Shown here: positions 47,230 to 57,305 of the stretch, one piece after another
Position numbering within the stretch: the first letter of the stretch is position 1
Layout: each line of letters starts with the position of its first letter
NCBI RefSeq assembly: GCF_900015215.1
Contig: NZ_LN555523.1
Span: 1,554,381 to 1,618,380, forward strand
Origin: Romboutsia ilealis
Lineage (GTDB): Bacteria > Bacillota > Clostridia > Peptostreptococcales > Peptostreptococcaceae
Length of the DNA: 64,000 nt
Direction: 5' to 3'
Notes under the pieces: model-generated
The model's input: only the letters and a program-made list of their open reading frames with translations
Databases searched by the model: none
What the model was told of the DNA's origin: nothing
Position numbers and translations under genes: made by a program

Positions 47230-49056
47230 ATGTCAAAAAATAAAATAATAAACATAGCAGTTATCGCCCACGTTGATGCTGGTAAATCAACTTTAGTTGA
47301 CGCATTCCTACATCAATCAGGGACATTTAGAGATAACGAAGTAGTAAAAGATTGTGTAATGGATAGTAATGATCTTGAAGCCGAAAGAGGTATAACTATA
47401 TATTCTAAAAACTGTTCAATAAACTATAAGGATTACAAAATAAATATAGTTGATACACCAGGACATAGTGACTTCTCTTCTGAGGTTGAACGTGTTATAA
47501 AAACTGTTGATACAGTTATATTACTAGTTGATGCTAGTGAAGGTCCAATGCCTCAAACAAGATTCGTTTTACAAAAATCTTTAGAAGCTGGACTTAGACC
47601 AATATTATTCATAAACAAAATAGATAAGCAAGATCAAAGAGCTGAAGAAGTTGTTGATGAAGTATTTGACTTATTCGTTGACTTAAATGCAACTGATGAG
47701 CAATGTGAATTCCCAATAATATACGGTATAGCTAAGCAAGGTATAGCTAAAAAAGAAATGGATGATGAAAGTGAAAACTTAGCTCCATTATTTGAAACTG
47801 TTGTTGAACATGTTGAAGCATACCCTGATTATAGCGAAGAGCCTTTACAACTTCAAATATCTGCTCTTGCATACGATGATTATGTAGGAAGACTTGGTAT
47901 AGGTAGAGTTTACAAAGGAACTGTAAAAAATGGTGAAACAGTATCTATATGTAAAGCTGATGGCTCTGTTGCTAGAGGTAGAATAAGTAAGCTTACAGTT
48001 TATGAAGGATTAAAGCAAGTTGAAAAAAGTGAAGCTTATGCTGGTGATATAGTTGTTGTTGCTGGTATGGCTGATATATCTATAGGTGAAACTATATGTA
48101 ATGCTGATAATCCATTACCAATGGAAATGATACACATAGAAGAACCTACTCTATCTATGAACTTCTTAGTTAACGATTCTCCATTTGCAGGAAAGAGTGG
48201 TAAATTCGTTACAACTAGACACTTAAAAGATAGATTAGATAAAGAATTAGAAGTTAACGTTGGTCTTAAAGTTGAACCAATGGATACTACTGATGGATAC
48301 AGAGTATCTGGACGTGGAGAGCTTCACTTATCTATACTTCTTGAGAACATGAGACGTGAAGGATACGAAATAGGTGTATCTAAGCCAGAAGTTTTATTTA
48401 TAAAAGATGAAAATGGAAAATTAATGGAACCAATGGAAAGAGTTATAGTTAACTGTCCAGAAGTTTACTCAGGAACTGTTATAAACAAATTAAACTTAAG
48501 AAAAGCTATGATGGAAGCTATGGAAATCGAAGGAGATTATGTTAAAATAACATTTATAGCTCCTACAAGAGGATTATTAGGATACAGAAGTGAATTCATA
48601 AATGATACTCGTGGAGAAGGTTCTTTAGTTAGATCATTTGAAAGATATGAAGAACACAAAGGTGAAATGCCAGGAAGAACTAACGGAGTTTTAATATCTC
48701 AAGTTGCTGGTTCAACTATGGCTTATGCACTTAATGCTTTAAGCGAAAGAGCTCAAATGTTTGTTGATCCTGCTGTTGATGTTTATGAAGGTATGATAAT
48801 CGGTATGAACTCAAGAAAAGAAGATATGACTGTTAACCCTTGTAAGAACAAGAAATTAACTAACGTTCGTGCTTCTGGTACTGATGATGCTGTTAAGTTA
48901 CAAGCTGCTAGAACATTTACATTAGAAGAAGCTTTAGAATTTATAGATGATGATGAGTTAGTTGAAATAACTCCAGATGCTATAAGACTTAGAAAGAAAT
49001 TCTTAAATGAACACGATAGATTAAGATACAACAAGTCAAGACAAGCTAATAAGTAA
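47230..49056 (+). CDS. typA: Translational GTPase TypA/BipA
   Basis: Start at ATG 47230 with AAAGGAGC upstream; a longer in-frame opening at 47185 has no ribosome site and would add residues not in the family. The 608-residue protein is a translation-factor GTPase: G1 [13 protein letters not shown]2/G3 with [16 protein letters not shown]4 INKID, then EF-G-like domains III and V and the BipA-specific C-terminal domain. It associates with the ribosome and is needed for ribosome assembly or translation under stress and low temperature. G1 carries Ala-Gly-Lys-Ser where the more usual version is His-Gly-Lys-Thr, still a functional P-loop. Confidence 0.93.
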   Translation: MSKNKIINIAVIAHVDAGKSTLVDAFLHQSGTFRDNEVVKDCVMDSNDLEAERGITIYSKNCSINYKDYKINIVDTPGHSDFSSEVERVIKTVDTVILLVDASEGPMPQTRFVLQKSLEAGLRPILFINKIDKQDQRAEEVVDEVFDLFVDLNATDEQCEFPIIYGIAKQGIAKKEMDDESENLAPLFETVVEHVEAYPDYSEEPLQLQISALAYDDYVGRLGIGRVYKGTVKNGETVSICKADGSVARGRISKLTVYEGLKQVEKSEAYAGDIVVVAGMADISIGETICNADNPLPMEMIHIEEPTLSMNFLVNDSPFAGKSGKFVTTRHLKDRLDKELEVNVGLKVEPMDTTDGYRVSGRGELHLSILLENMRREGYEIGVSKPEVLFIKDENGKLMEPMERVIVNCPEVYSGTVINKLNLRKAMMEAMEIEGDYVKITFIAPTRGLLGYRSEFINDTRGEGSLVRSFERYEEHKGEMPGRTNGVLISQVAGSTMAYALNALSERAQMFVDPAVDVYEGMIIGMNSRKEDMTVNPCKNKKLTNVRASGTDDAVKLQAARTFTLEEALEFIDDDELVEITPDAIRLRKKFLNEHDRLRYNKSRQANK

Positions 49057-49059
49057 TAT

Positions 49060-49095
49060 AAAAGGCAATCTCTATTTCAGAGGTTGCCCTTTTAT
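49060..49095 (+). terminator. Terminator after typA
   Basis: AAAGGCAATCTCT pairs with AGAGGTTGCCCTTT (one G-T pair and a bulge), then TT. Confidence 0.8.
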
Positions 49096-49122
49096 GTTAC
49101 AATTGAATATATTATGACAGAT

Positions 49123-49170
49123 AAAAAAGAGTATTACTATAACTAATCCTATAAGAATACTCTTTTTTAT
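49123..49170 (-). terminator. Terminator after 36-aa membrane peptide gene
   Basis: AAAAAAGAGTATT pairs with AATACTCTTTTTT across a loop containing its own short hairpin; on the minus strand it follows the small gene by about 20 bases. Confidence 0.7.
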
Positions 49171-49190
49171 TAAATATTATATATAAAATA

Positions 49191-49301
49191 CTAGTTTTCT
49201 GAAACTAATTCATCTAGTACTTTGCTTTCTGATAAATAAGATAGAAATGTTAATCCATACATCACACTTAGTGACACTAACGTTATTATAACTATACCCA
49301 T
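49191..49301 (-). CDS. 36-aa single-pass membrane peptide
   Basis: ATG at 49301 follows GGAGGG by 10 bases. The peptide (start MGIVIITLVSLSVMYG) is one hydrophobic helix of about 22 residues plus a short acidic tail (ESKVLDELVSEN). It is flanked by a terminator and stands alone. No family is recognised; the strong ribosome site is the main reason to believe it is expressed. Confidence 0.55.
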   Translation of the reverse strand: MGIVIITLVSLSVMYGLTFLSYLSESKVLDELVSEN

Positions 49302-49738
49302 TAATTTTTATCCCTCCTTTTATTTATATTATATCCATCTTATATGAATATACTATGAATTTTTTATGAAATTAAAACATTTTAAATTTTCAAATTTTAA
49401 GATATCTCTTTTGATAAATTCATTATAATTATAATTTTAATTCAAATTATATTCTAGTTACTATTTTGTAAATTTTTCCATACAGTGTATTTATTGTACC
49501 TATTGCATCGATAAAAATTATTTATAAAATTTGTCTGTAGGACATTTACTACTTCATTTAATGATGCATTATTTAGCAGTTTAAGTTAATCTGATATAGA
49601 AGGTATAATCTTTTACTATTAACATATGGTATTTTTAAAGCCTTAGATATTTGAAAATTTGTATCTTCAGGAATATTCCTCACATTCAGAAGTTATTAAT
49701 ATATTTTTTAAGTATCATAGTATTCTTATTAATAAAAA
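49302..49738. other. Intergenic region with one decayed repeat end
   Basis: AT-rich spacer. Near its right end 49673-49735 holds an eroded copy of the DnaA-box repeat end (CATTCAGAAGTTATTAATA, TTTTTTAAGTATCATAGTATTC), in which the DnaA box has decayed. No gene is seen. Confidence 0.5.
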
Positions 49739-49762
49739 AGAAATGCCAAATGGCATTTTTAT
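49739..49762 (-). terminator. Terminator after aldo-keto reductase gene
   Basis: AAATGCCA and TGGCATTT pair with a two-base loop; the minus-strand product runs into TCTTTTTT. Confidence 0.7.
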
Positions 49763-49766
49763 ATAA

Positions 49767-50900
49767 TTACTTTTCTAAAGTATTTACTACTTCTTCAAGT
49801 TTTTCTCTAATTCTTATATGCTGCGGACATTTCTTCTCGCAAGATCCACATTTAACACAGTTAGAAGCTTGAGCATTTTCACTAACTACAAAAGCATTGT
49901 ATTTACTTTTAGGAGTTTCTATATCATTAAACATTGATGAATTATTAAGAAGTTCAAAACACTTTGGTATATCAACTCCTACAGGACATGGTATACAGTA
50001 TTTACATCCTGTACAGTTTACTTTAATTTTAGATTTAAATTCCACTTTAAGTTTATTTAAAGTTTCTTCTTCTTCACTAGTCATAGAATTTGGTATTCCC
50101 TCATTATCTGCTATCTTTAAATTATCAATAACTTGTTCAATAGTTGACATCCCACTTAATACTACATCTATTTCATCCTTATTATATAAAAACTTAAATG
50201 CCCACATAGGTGCTGTTTTCTCTATTTTAGAATCTCTTATAATTGCTTTTATTTCAGGTGATAAATTATTTACTAATGAACCACCGCGAAGAGGTTCCAT
50301 TATAATAATTCCCAATCCTTTATTTCTTGCATATAAAAGTCCTTCATTCCCAGCTTGATAATCTTCATCTATATAGTTATGTTGTATTTGAGCAAAGTCC
50401 CAATCATAATCATCTACTATTTCTTTAAATACATCAAACGTATCATGGAAAGAAAATCCTACATATCTTACTAATTTTTCTTTTTTTATTTTCTTTATAA
50501 AATCAAATAATCCATTTTCTTTAAGTCTTTTATAATCATCTTTATTTAAGTTATGAATTAAATAAAAGTCTATATAATCAGTTTCTAGCTTTTCTAACTG
50601 TTCCTTAATGACTCTGTCCATATCTTCTCTATTTTTTATTAACCATGATGGTAGCTTAGTAGCTAATTTTACTTTCCCTCTATATCCATTATTCAAAGCT
50701 TTCCCCACTACTACTTCACTTTGGCCATTATGATATGGATATGCCGTATCTATGTAATTAAGTCCATTATCTATAGCATATCTAAGCATTGTTATTGTTT
50801 TTTCTTCCTCTATTCTTCCATCAATTTCAGGAAATCTCATACATCCAAATCCTAATATTGAAACATATTCATTGGTCTTTCCTAATTTTCTATATCTCAT
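49767..50900 (-). CDS. Aldo-keto reductase with C-terminal 4Fe-4S domain
   Basis: A 377-residue fusion of an AKR barrel and a ferredoxin tail. The AKR tetrad region is visible: Asp and Tyr in YIDTAYPYHNGQSE, Lys in VKLATKLPS and His in FYLIHN. The C-terminal part has CTGCKYCIPCPVGVDIPKC (~299-317) and CVKCGSCEKKCPQHI (~352-366), two Cys-rich clusters. Such proteins are common in anaerobes and annotated as oxidoreductases; the Fe-S part probably exchanges electrons with NAD(P)H-dependent chemistry in the barrel. Substrate unknown. AGGGGG precedes the ATG. Confidence 0.92.
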   Translation of the reverse strand: MRYRKLGKTNEYVSILGFGCMRFPEIDGRIEEEKTITMLRYAIDNGLNYIDTAYPYHNGQSEVVVGKALNNGYRGKVKLATKLPSWLIKNREDMDRVIKEQLEKLETDYIDFYLIHNLNKDDYKRLKENGLFDFIKKIKKEKLVRYVGFSFHDTFDVFKEIVDDYDWDFAQIQHNYIDEDYQAGNEGLLYARNKGLGIIIMEPLRGGSLVNNLSPEIKAIIRDSKIEKTAPMWAFKFLYNKDEIDVVLSGMSTIEQVIDNLKIADNEGIPNSMTSEEEETLNKLKVEFKSKIKVNCTGCKYCIPCPVGVDIPKCFELLNNSSMFNDIETPKSKYNAFVVSENAQASNCVKCGSCEKKCPQHIRIREKLEEVVNTLEK

Positions 50901-51004
50901 ATTTTTCCCCCTTTATAAAGTACTCTATATTAATTATGCTTAATATTTTAAAAATATATTGAAACAATCTTGTAAAAATGCTAAATTAAATATAATAGAA
51001 TATT

Positions 51005-51180
51005 TTTAGGAGAGTGATGGAAAATGGACCATAGTCCTTTGGGAGGACAGAACTTAACAACCATCACTTATTTATTGTCTTTATTTAGTTAATTTTTTAT
51101 TTTGTTTATATAAATCAACTATTTAATAGATAATATTAAGTGATGAGATTTATATAAAACTTAATAAAGGATGGTTTCAA
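51005..51180 (+). promoter_or_regulatory. Structured leader RNA upstream of corA with mutually exclusive helices
   Basis: AGTGATGG (51013-51020) is perfectly complementary to CCATCACT (51061-51068), enclosing an inner stem GTCCT/AGGAC. CATCACTTA (51062-51070) is also perfectly complementary to TAAGTGATG (51137-51145). In addition CCATC (51061-51065) complements GATGG in the corA ribosome site (51170-51174). So one strand can choose between three partners, the usual design of a switch. It does not match M-box, fluoride or other riboswitches I know. A 22-codon ORF (start MDHSPLGG, at 51024) lies inside and could be a leader peptide. Confidence 0.55.
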
Positions 51181-52116
51181 ATGATAAGGTACTATAAAAC
51201 TATTGAAAATAAATTGGAAAAACTAAATTCTTTTGAAGAAGGATGTTGGATAAATCTTGTTGAACCTAACCAAAGTGAAATTAACGAAATTGCTAATTTA
51301 CTAAATATAGATATAGATAGTATAAAATCTGCACTAGATGAAGAAGAACGTTCAAGAATAGATGTTGAAGACAATCATACACTTATACTTATAGATATAC
51401 CAGTTGATGAAAGTGATGATAAATCTTCTCATTATACTACTATTCCTTTAGGTATAATTCTTCTTGAAAATGCCTTACTAACTGTTTGTACTGCTCAAAC
51501 TAAAATCTTAAATGATTTTATAGTAGGTCATGTTAAAGAGTTTTACACTTATAAAAAAACTAGATTCATACTTCAAATTCTTCATAAAAATGCAACTTAT
51601 TATCTTCACTACTTAAGAAGAATAAATAAGATGACAACTATTATAGAAAAAGAAATCTATAATTCTATGAAAAATAAGCAACTTATCCAACTTCTTGAAT
51701 TAGAAAAATCACTAGTATACTTCTCTACTTCACTTAAGGCTAATGAACTGGTTTTAAATAAGATGATTCGTACAAGTAGTATAAAAAAATACTCAGAAGA
51801 TGAAGATTTACTAGAAGATGTTTTAGTAGAAAATAGACAGGCCGTTGAAATGGCAACAATTTATGGAGATATATTAAGTAGAATCATGGATGCATTTAGT
51901 GCTATAATAAGTAACAATCAAAATGGCGTTATGCAATTTCTTACATCAGTAACATTAATAACTACTATACCAACTATTATATCAGGGTTCTTTGGTATGA
52001 ACGTTGGAGGTATACCTTATGCTAATGATGTAAATGGTTTTTGGATTGTTATGTTAATTACAACTTTAATTTGTTTAGTTATAACATTTTTCATGTCTAG
52101 GAACAAGTTACTATAG
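51181..52116 (+). CDS. CorA-family divalent metal transporter
   Basis: A 311-residue protein of the CorA family: a large N-terminal cytoplasmic domain with CorA-like strands (GCWINLVEPNQSEINEIANLL), long helices, two C-terminal membrane segments and the conserved loop signature GMNVGGIPY (GMN at ~281). It forms pentameric channels for Mg2+, sometimes Co2+ or Ni2+. AAAGGATGG is the ribosome site, itself part of a possible switch. Its leader of about 170 bases is structured. It converges on the TPR gene. Confidence 0.92.
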   Translation: MIRYYKTIENKLEKLNSFEEGCWINLVEPNQSEINEIANLLNIDIDSIKSALDEEERSRIDVEDNHTLILIDIPVDESDDKSSHYTTIPLGIILLENALLTVCTAQTKILNDFIVGHVKEFYTYKKTRFILQILHKNATYYLHYLRRINKMTTIIEKEIYNSMKNKQLIQLLELEKSLVYFSTSLKANELVLNKMIRTSSIKKYSEDEDLLEDVLVENRQAVEMATIYGDILSRIMDAFSAIISNNQNGVMQFLTSVTLITTIPTIISGFFGMNVGGIPYANDVNGFWIVMLITTLICLVITFFMSRNKLL

Positions 52117-52121
52117 ATTTA

Positions 52122-52155
52122 AAATAAAAAAGAAAGCATGCGCTTTCTTTTTTAT
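52122..52155. terminator. Bidirectional terminator between corA and TPR gene
   Basis: AAAAAAGAAAGC and GCTTTCTTTTTT form a perfect stem around ATGC, overlapping the TPR gene's stop codon. Confidence 0.85.
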
Positions 52156-54011
52156 TTATCTATTATCATATCTGTTATACTCTCTTCAAACATATTCTCT
52201 ATATCTTCATTTATATCTAGTATATATATAGGAACATATTCATCATCATCTTTTGCTCTTTCTTCTAATTCAAATTGCGCTATTAATGACTTGTGGAAAT
52301 CTATATTTAAATTTGGCATTTTACTTAATATATCTTTACTATCTTCATAATTTCTATTTCCTAATGATGTATACATATCTAAGCTCTTTTTATAATATAG
52401 CCATGCTAACATATACTCACATCTTGAATCTTCAAATCTAAGACCTTCTTTAAAATATTTCTCAGCTTCGTTGTATTCATTTAGTCTTAAATTTAATAGT
52501 CCTAAGTTATATATAGATTCTATACATTTTTTACTTCTAGATTTTTCATACCAATACTTAGCATTATCATATTCTTTGTAATGAATATCGTATATTAATC
52601 CTAACATATGCTCTGAATATGTATTTGCATCATTTGCGGGTATTTCAAAATATTTTTTTGCCTCTTCATACTTACCTTCATCAAAATATAATTTACCCAA
52701 GTATATATATGCATTTATATTATTTTTACTTGTTGCTATTTCAAAATATTTTTTTGCTTCTTCGTTATCTCCTAAATCTAGATAAATCTGAGCTATTTTA
52801 TAGCTTGAGTTTGAATCTCCATTTTCGCTAGCTTTTTTATACCATATTATTGCTTCATCATAGTTTTCAAACTCTTCATATATATTACCAATTTTAATTT
52901 GACATCCCACACTATCACTTTGTCTTAAATAAAAAGATAATGCTTTTTCTTTCTCATCAGTTTTATAATATAAATCTCCTAAGTTTTCAAATGATTCTCT
53001 ACATCCATTTTCTATGGCTTGCATATAATACATTTTTGCTTCTTCATAATTTTCTTCTTCAAAATATAAACCTGCTAAGTTATTTTTAGCTTCAACCATT
53101 TCACTTTCTACACACATTGTATAGTATTCTTTAGCTTTTTCAATTTCATTTTCTTTATTGTATAAATTGGCTAATCTAAATTTTGAATGTATATGATCTT
53201 TATCACAAGCTTTTTTATAGTATTCTATAGCATCCTCATATTCTTCACGTCTATCATAAATATAAGCTAATCTATATTGAGACTTAGTATGGCCTTGATC
53301 TGCACTTTTTTTATAATATCTTTCTGCCTCATCTAGATTATTATTTTTTTCCATTATAAGGCCTATATTAAAACATCCTTTATCATTACCAATTTTATGT
53401 AGATATTTATAAAGAGAGATTGCCTCTTTTTCATCTTTATTATTTTGATTTATAATAGCTAGATTATATTTGCAATTTTCCTCTAACATTATTGAGCCTT
53501 TTTTATAGTATTTAAAGGCATTCTCCTCATCTTTTAACACTGTGTATAGTACACCTAAGTTAAAACATGCTATAGGTAAACTTGAATCTGATGCTTCTAT
53601 TAACCATTCTTCAGCTTTTTTATATTTCATTAATTTAAAATAAGATACGCCTAGGTTATTTTGTGCCTTTAGATGTCCTTCTTTTGCTGCCTTTTCATAC
53701 CAATAAAGACAGTGTTCATATGCATCTACATTAAAATACATATTGCCTATATCAAATGCTGCATCTATTATTCCATTTTTATATGCTCTAGAATACCACT
53801 CTTCTGCTTCACTATATTTCTTTTTGTCATAGTATATATTAGCTAAAGCATATTGAGATTTTGCATAATCATATTCAGCTGCAATCTTATATTGTTTTAT
53901 TGCATTATCTATTTTACCTATTTTTTCAAAAAAAGTTCCTTTTGTATGATATATCATAGGATCTTTAGGTATGTTTTTTATTTTATCTAAAGAAGATTTT
54001 ATATCACTCAT
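52152..54011 (-). CDS. Tetratricopeptide/Sel1-repeat protein (619 aa)
   Basis: A soluble helical repeat protein. At least 14 repeats of about 34-36 residues run from near residue 20 to 560, with W/Y-Y-x-KA and A-x-x-x-LG patterns (SQYALANIYYDKKKYSEAEE, AQNNLGVSYFKLMKYKKAEE). Mixed TPR and Sel1-like features; each repeat forms a helix pair. There is no signal peptide or catalytic domain. It probably serves as a scaffold for protein interactions; the partner is unknown. AGGGAGT precedes the ATG. Confidence 0.85.
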   Translation of the reverse strand: MSDIKSSLDKIKNIPKDPMIYHTKGTFFEKIGKIDNAIKQYKIAAEYDYAKSQYALANIYYDKKKYSEAEEWYSRAYKNGIIDAAFDIGNMYFNVDAYEHCLYWYEKAAKEGHLKAQNNLGVSYFKLMKYKKAEEWLIEASDSSLPIACFNLGVLYTVLKDEENAFKYYKKGSIMLEENCKYNLAIINQNNKDEKEAISLYKYLHKIGNDKGCFNIGLIMEKNNNLDEAERYYKKSADQGHTKSQYRLAYIYDRREEYEDAIEYYKKACDKDHIHSKFRLANLYNKENEIEKAKEYYTMCVESEMVEAKNNLAGLYFEEENYEEAKMYYMQAIENGCRESFENLGDLYYKTDEKEKALSFYLRQSDSVGCQIKIGNIYEEFENYDEAIIWYKKASENGDSNSSYKIAQIYLDLGDNEEAKKYFEIATSKNNINAYIYLGKLYFDEGKYEEAKKYFEIPANDANTYSEHMLGLIYDIHYKEYDNAKYWYEKSRSKKCIESIYNLGLLNLRLNEYNEAEKYFKEGLRFEDSRCEYMLAWLYYKKSLDMYTSLGNRNYEDSKDILSKMPNLNIDFHKSLIAQFELEERAKDDDEYVPIYILDINEDIENMFEESITDMIIDK

Positions 54012-54343
54012 ATCGCACTCCCTATTTTTACATTTTTTTACTTAATTATACATACAATTATATAACATATTTATTTACATTAGTATCTATATTTTAGTAA
54101 TAACTATATATTTATATTCATGTTGATATTATTTTTTACACTTATTAATGTTTTTATATATATTTAAATCAGATATAGATTTAGGTATATATAGTCTACT
54201 GTATTTTCTAGTGTTTGATTTATTGTATATAAGTTGCTAAATCCATTTATAAGTTTTTATTTATTAAATAGTTAAAAACTCACTTTACTAAAAGTATTTA
54301 TTATATTAGTATAAGATATACACAATAGATATATCAATGTATT
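54012..54343. other. Intergenic region, no gene seen
   Basis: AT-rich spacer between the TPR gene start and the next hairpin. It presumably holds the TPR promoter. No repeat-family copy or ORF with a ribosome site is visible. Confidence 0.45.
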
Positions 54344-54374
54344 ATAAAAGAGGGTCTTAGCCCTCTTTTATGTA
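54342..54374. terminator. Terminator downstream of 76-aa gene
   Basis: ATAAAAGAGGG and CCCTCTTTTAT pair around TCTTAG. It can end minus-strand transcripts of the 76-residue gene about 95 bases past its stop. Confidence 0.75.
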
Positions 54375-54466
54375 TAAATTATTTAAGTTTTGAGTAGTTA
54401 ACCTACCTGATACAATCTGAATCTAATCTTTTTATTTTAGATATAGATTCATAATTTCCAATCAAT

Positions 54467-54697
54467 TTATATTTTTTTTAAGTCTATATAAGCTTCTATT
54501 TGTGGAATATAGATCATGTTGTCTTTAATATGAGTATTTCCAAATTCTTTAAGCTCTGTGCCATCTTTATCTTTTGTTATCTTATATTTTATTATCTCAC
54601 TATTTTCATTTATATTAGCGTGAAAAAACAATCCTTCATATTGTTTGAATCTAAAATTAAAATTATCTCTTGTAAGTTTTATAACTAAGTCTTTCAT
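54467..54697 (-). CDS. Small hypothetical protein (76 aa)
   Basis: A 76-residue soluble protein with no cysteines or motifs known to me; alternating strands (DLVIKLTRDNFNFRF, then YIPQIEAYIDLKKI) suggest a small beta-rich fold. AAAGGAAAAAAT stands before the ATG. No context clue to its role. Confidence 0.55.
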   Translation of the reverse strand: MKDLVIKLTRDNFNFRFKQYEGLFFHANINENSEIIKYKITKDKDGTELKEFGNTHIKDNMIYIPQIEAYIDLKKI

Positions 54698-54802
54698 ATT
54701 TTTTCCTTTCCCTTTTTTAATTTATTATATCACTATAATATAATTAGAATAATTTATCAATTATTATATAATATAAGTATAATACTTTTTTTGAGGTGGT
54801 TT

Positions 54803-55927
54803 ATGAGTAAAAAATTAAAACTGTTATCCTTATTACTTTTTCCATTATCTATTTTAATTAATACTATATCATCAAGATATCCTTATTTTATAGAAAAATA
54901 TTATTCTATTAGTATAAATAAATTTATAGTTGCAATTTTAAGTAATATAAGTGGTATTTTTCCATTTTCTCTTTATGAACTTACAATATATTTAATAGTT
55001 ATATCTATAGTTTCATTTATTATTTATACAATTTACATAATTATAAGTAATCCAAATAAATTAAAAGTTTTTATAAAAAATTCTTTACTTAATATTTTAT
55101 CAATAATATCTATTGCTTATTTTTTATTTATAATTTTATGGGGATTAAATTACAATAGGATACCTCTTGAAACTACTCTAATAGAAAGTTATAACTTAAA
55201 ATATAATAAATCTATATCAAGTATTGATAAAACTAAAGAAAGCCTTGCAAATTTATATGAATTCTTAATAGAAAATGCTAACGAGGCTAGAAAACTTGTT
55301 AAATCAAGTGATGGTGTTATGAAAGCTAATACTGATTATAAAGGAATAATAAATAGAGCTTATCTTGGATATGAAAGTATATTAGATTTTCTGCCTAACT
55401 TATCAGGAAATTATAGTAATGCCAAATATGTTATGTCTTCTAAGCTTATGTGTTATACAGGCATAACAGGCATTTATTTCCCATTTACAGGTGAAGCTAA
55501 TGTAAATATTGCTATTCCTGATATTTATATACCATCTACAACATTACATGAAATGGCCCATCAAAGGGGTTATGCTAGTGAAGATGAAGCTAATTTTATA
55601 GCTTATTTGGCTTCTATAAATCACCCTGATATAGATTTTAAATACTCAGGATATATTTTAGCCCTAAATCATACAGCTAATGCTCTTTACTCTGTTGATT
55701 ACGATACTTATGTTACTTTATCTAAAAATATATCTGAAGATGTTTTAGATGATTTAAAAAATAATAGAGATTTTTGGGATAAATACGAAGGAAAGATAGA
55801 TGATATTTCAAATGAAATTAATAACAATTACCTTAAAGCTAATGGTGTTTCTGAAGGTGTTAAAAGTTACGGAAAAATGGTTGATTTATTATTAACCTAT
55901 TATAGTTTATATCCATATAAAAATTAG
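54803..55927 (+). CDS. DUF3810 family membrane metalloprotease-like protein
   Basis: Start at ATG 54803 following GAGGTGG; the TTG at 54791 lies within the ribosome site. 374 residues: three N-terminal helices (residues about 5-25, 45-80, 95-115), then an outside domain holding a zinc-protease-type helix HEMAHQRGYASEDEANF near residue 250, which is HExxH in form (HEMAH) with a downstream Glu. The family DUF3810 is uncharacterised. A membrane-bound peptidase is inferred from the motif. Terminator and partial repeat copies follow. Confidence 0.85.
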   Translation: MSKKLKLLSLLLFPLSILINTISSRYPYFIEKYYSISINKFIVAILSNISGIFPFSLYELTIYLIVISIVSFIIYTIYIIISNPNKLKVFIKNSLLNILSIISIAYFLFIILWGLNYNRIPLETTLIESYNLKYNKSISSIDKTKESLANLYEFLIENANEARKLVKSSDGVMKANTDYKGIINRAYLGYESILDFLPNLSGNYSNAKYVMSSKLMCYTGITGIYFPFTGEANVNIAIPDIYIPSTTLHEMAHQRGYASEDEANFIAYLASINHPDIDFKYSGYILALNHTANALYSVDYDTYVTLSKNISEDVLDDLKNNRDFWDKYEGKIDDISNEINNNYLKANGVSEGVKSYGKMVDLLLTYYSLYPYKN

Positions 55928-55987
55928 CTTTGCTAATGTCTCCAACGATATATCATTGCTGCTACGGATACATTCGTTGCTCAAAAA
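55922..55987 (+). repeat. Fragment of the DnaA-box repeat
   Basis: Shortened, diverged 5' part of the repeat (AGCTTTGCTAATGTCTCCAACGA, then CATTCGTTGCTCAAAAA). It lies between DUF3810 and the AI-2E gene terminator. The box-containing half is absent. Confidence 0.6.
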
Positions 55988-56014
55988 ATGCTAGAGATTA
56001 ATCTCTAGCATTTT
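55988..56014 (-). terminator. Terminator after AI-2E transporter gene
   Basis: AATGCTAGAGAT pairs perfectly with ATCTCTAGCATT around TA, overlapping the gene's last codons. Confidence 0.8.
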
Positions 56015-57176
56015 GTTTATAATCATCGGTTTCAGTTGGAAGCCCTTTTTTTCTTAATTTAGCCTCTACAATATCTTTTATTACAGAGTATATTACCGCA
56101 AATAATGGAACACCTATAATCATACCAACTAATCCGCATACTTTACCTGCTACTAACAATGCAAATAATATCCAAAATGCTGATATTCCTATAGAATCTC
56201 CTAATATCTTTGGACCTATAATATTACCATCTATTTGTTGTATTATAAGTATTATAAGTAAGAACCATAATGCCTTAATTGGCGATACAAACATTATTAT
56301 TACAAATGAAGGTATAGCTCCAAAGAATGGTCCAAAAAATGGTATTATATTAGTTATACCTATTATAACAGATATAAGTATTGTATATGGCATTTTAAAC
56401 ACTGTAAGTATTATAAATGTTAATACACCTATTATAGCTGAATCTATTATTTTACCGCTTAAAAACTTACCAAATGTATCGTTAGTTCTATGAGTAAGCC
56501 CTATTACTATTTGTGCATTTTTTTCATTAAATAATGCATAAGTTATCTTTCTACTTAAAGCACAAAACTTTTCTTTATCTATTAACAAGTATATTGATAC
56601 AATTAATCCTAAAACTATATTCCATACACTAGATGCCACAACTTTAAGTGTATTCCCAAGTATTGGAAGTACATTAGTTATTATATTTATAGTATATGTT
56701 ACTATTTCATTCCACTTTTCCATAGCCATTCCTACATATTCATTATTTGCATCTAAGTTTCCAGTTAACTCTTCTATTAGTTTCGTTGCATCTGCTACAT
56801 ATGTAGGTATGTCGTTGACAAGACCTACTATACTATCCATTAATTGAGGAAGAACAAATTGCATAAATAAACCAATTATTAAAATTGCTGTTATATATGT
56901 AAGTAATATAGATATGCCTCTTTTTGATTTCTTTTTTAAACTTTTAATTGAATCAAATACTAATACTTTTTCTTCATAAAATACTAATATAAAATTTAAT
57001 AAATATGCCATTACAAACCCTATTATAAAAGGTTGTAATGTAGATACTAACCATCCTATTTTGGCAGTAAATGCACTAATTTCACCTATTACGCTAAAAA
57101 ATATCATACTAGCACATATTACTAAAAATGAATAGACTGATATAGTTGTATACTTTTTATTCCAATCTATCTTCAT
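55998..57176 (-). CDS. AI-2E family transporter
   Basis: A 392-residue membrane protein with 7-8 helices of the AI-2E/PerM family (UPF0118): the N-terminal NKKYTTISVYSFLVIC, IGFVMAYLLNFI, then a cytoplasmic loop, and the C-terminal FGPFFGAIPSFVIIM and KALWFLLIILIIQQIDGNIIGPKILG segments. Members are linked to autoinducer-2 export or Na+/H+ antiport. GGGAGG precedes the ATG. No quorum-sensing gene lies near, so the role is left general. Confidence 0.9.
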   Translation of the reverse strand: MKIDWNKKYTTISVYSFLVICASMIFFSVIGEISAFTAKIGWLVSTLQPFIIGFVMAYLLNFILVFYEEKVLVFDSIKSLKKKSKRGISILLTYITAILIIGLFMQFVLPQLMDSIVGLVNDIPTYVADATKLIEELTGNLDANNEYVGMAMEKWNEIVTYTINIITNVLPILGNTLKVVASSVWNIVLGLIVSIYLLIDKEKFCALSRKITYALFNEKNAQIVIGLTHRTNDTFGKFLSGKIIDSAIIGVLTFIILTVFKMPYTILISVIIGITNIIPFFGPFFGAIPSFVIIMFVSPIKALWFLLIILIIQQIDGNIIGPKILGDSIGISAFWILFALLVAGKVCGLVGMIIGVPLFAVIYSVIKDIVEAKLRKKGLPTETDDYKQNARD

Positions 57177-57305
57177 AAAATCCTCCCTAAAATTTAGTTA
57201 TTTTAAATCTAAACGTACTATTTTACATACGTAAGTGTAATATATCATATATAGTTGAACTTGTCATTAAATTTTATATAGTAATATTTAAATTTTTATT
57301 CATTG

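Noticed and set aside
51005-51180. M-box or fluoride riboswitch before corA
   Set aside because: The core sequences of those classes are not present; only the switch-like helices are claimed.
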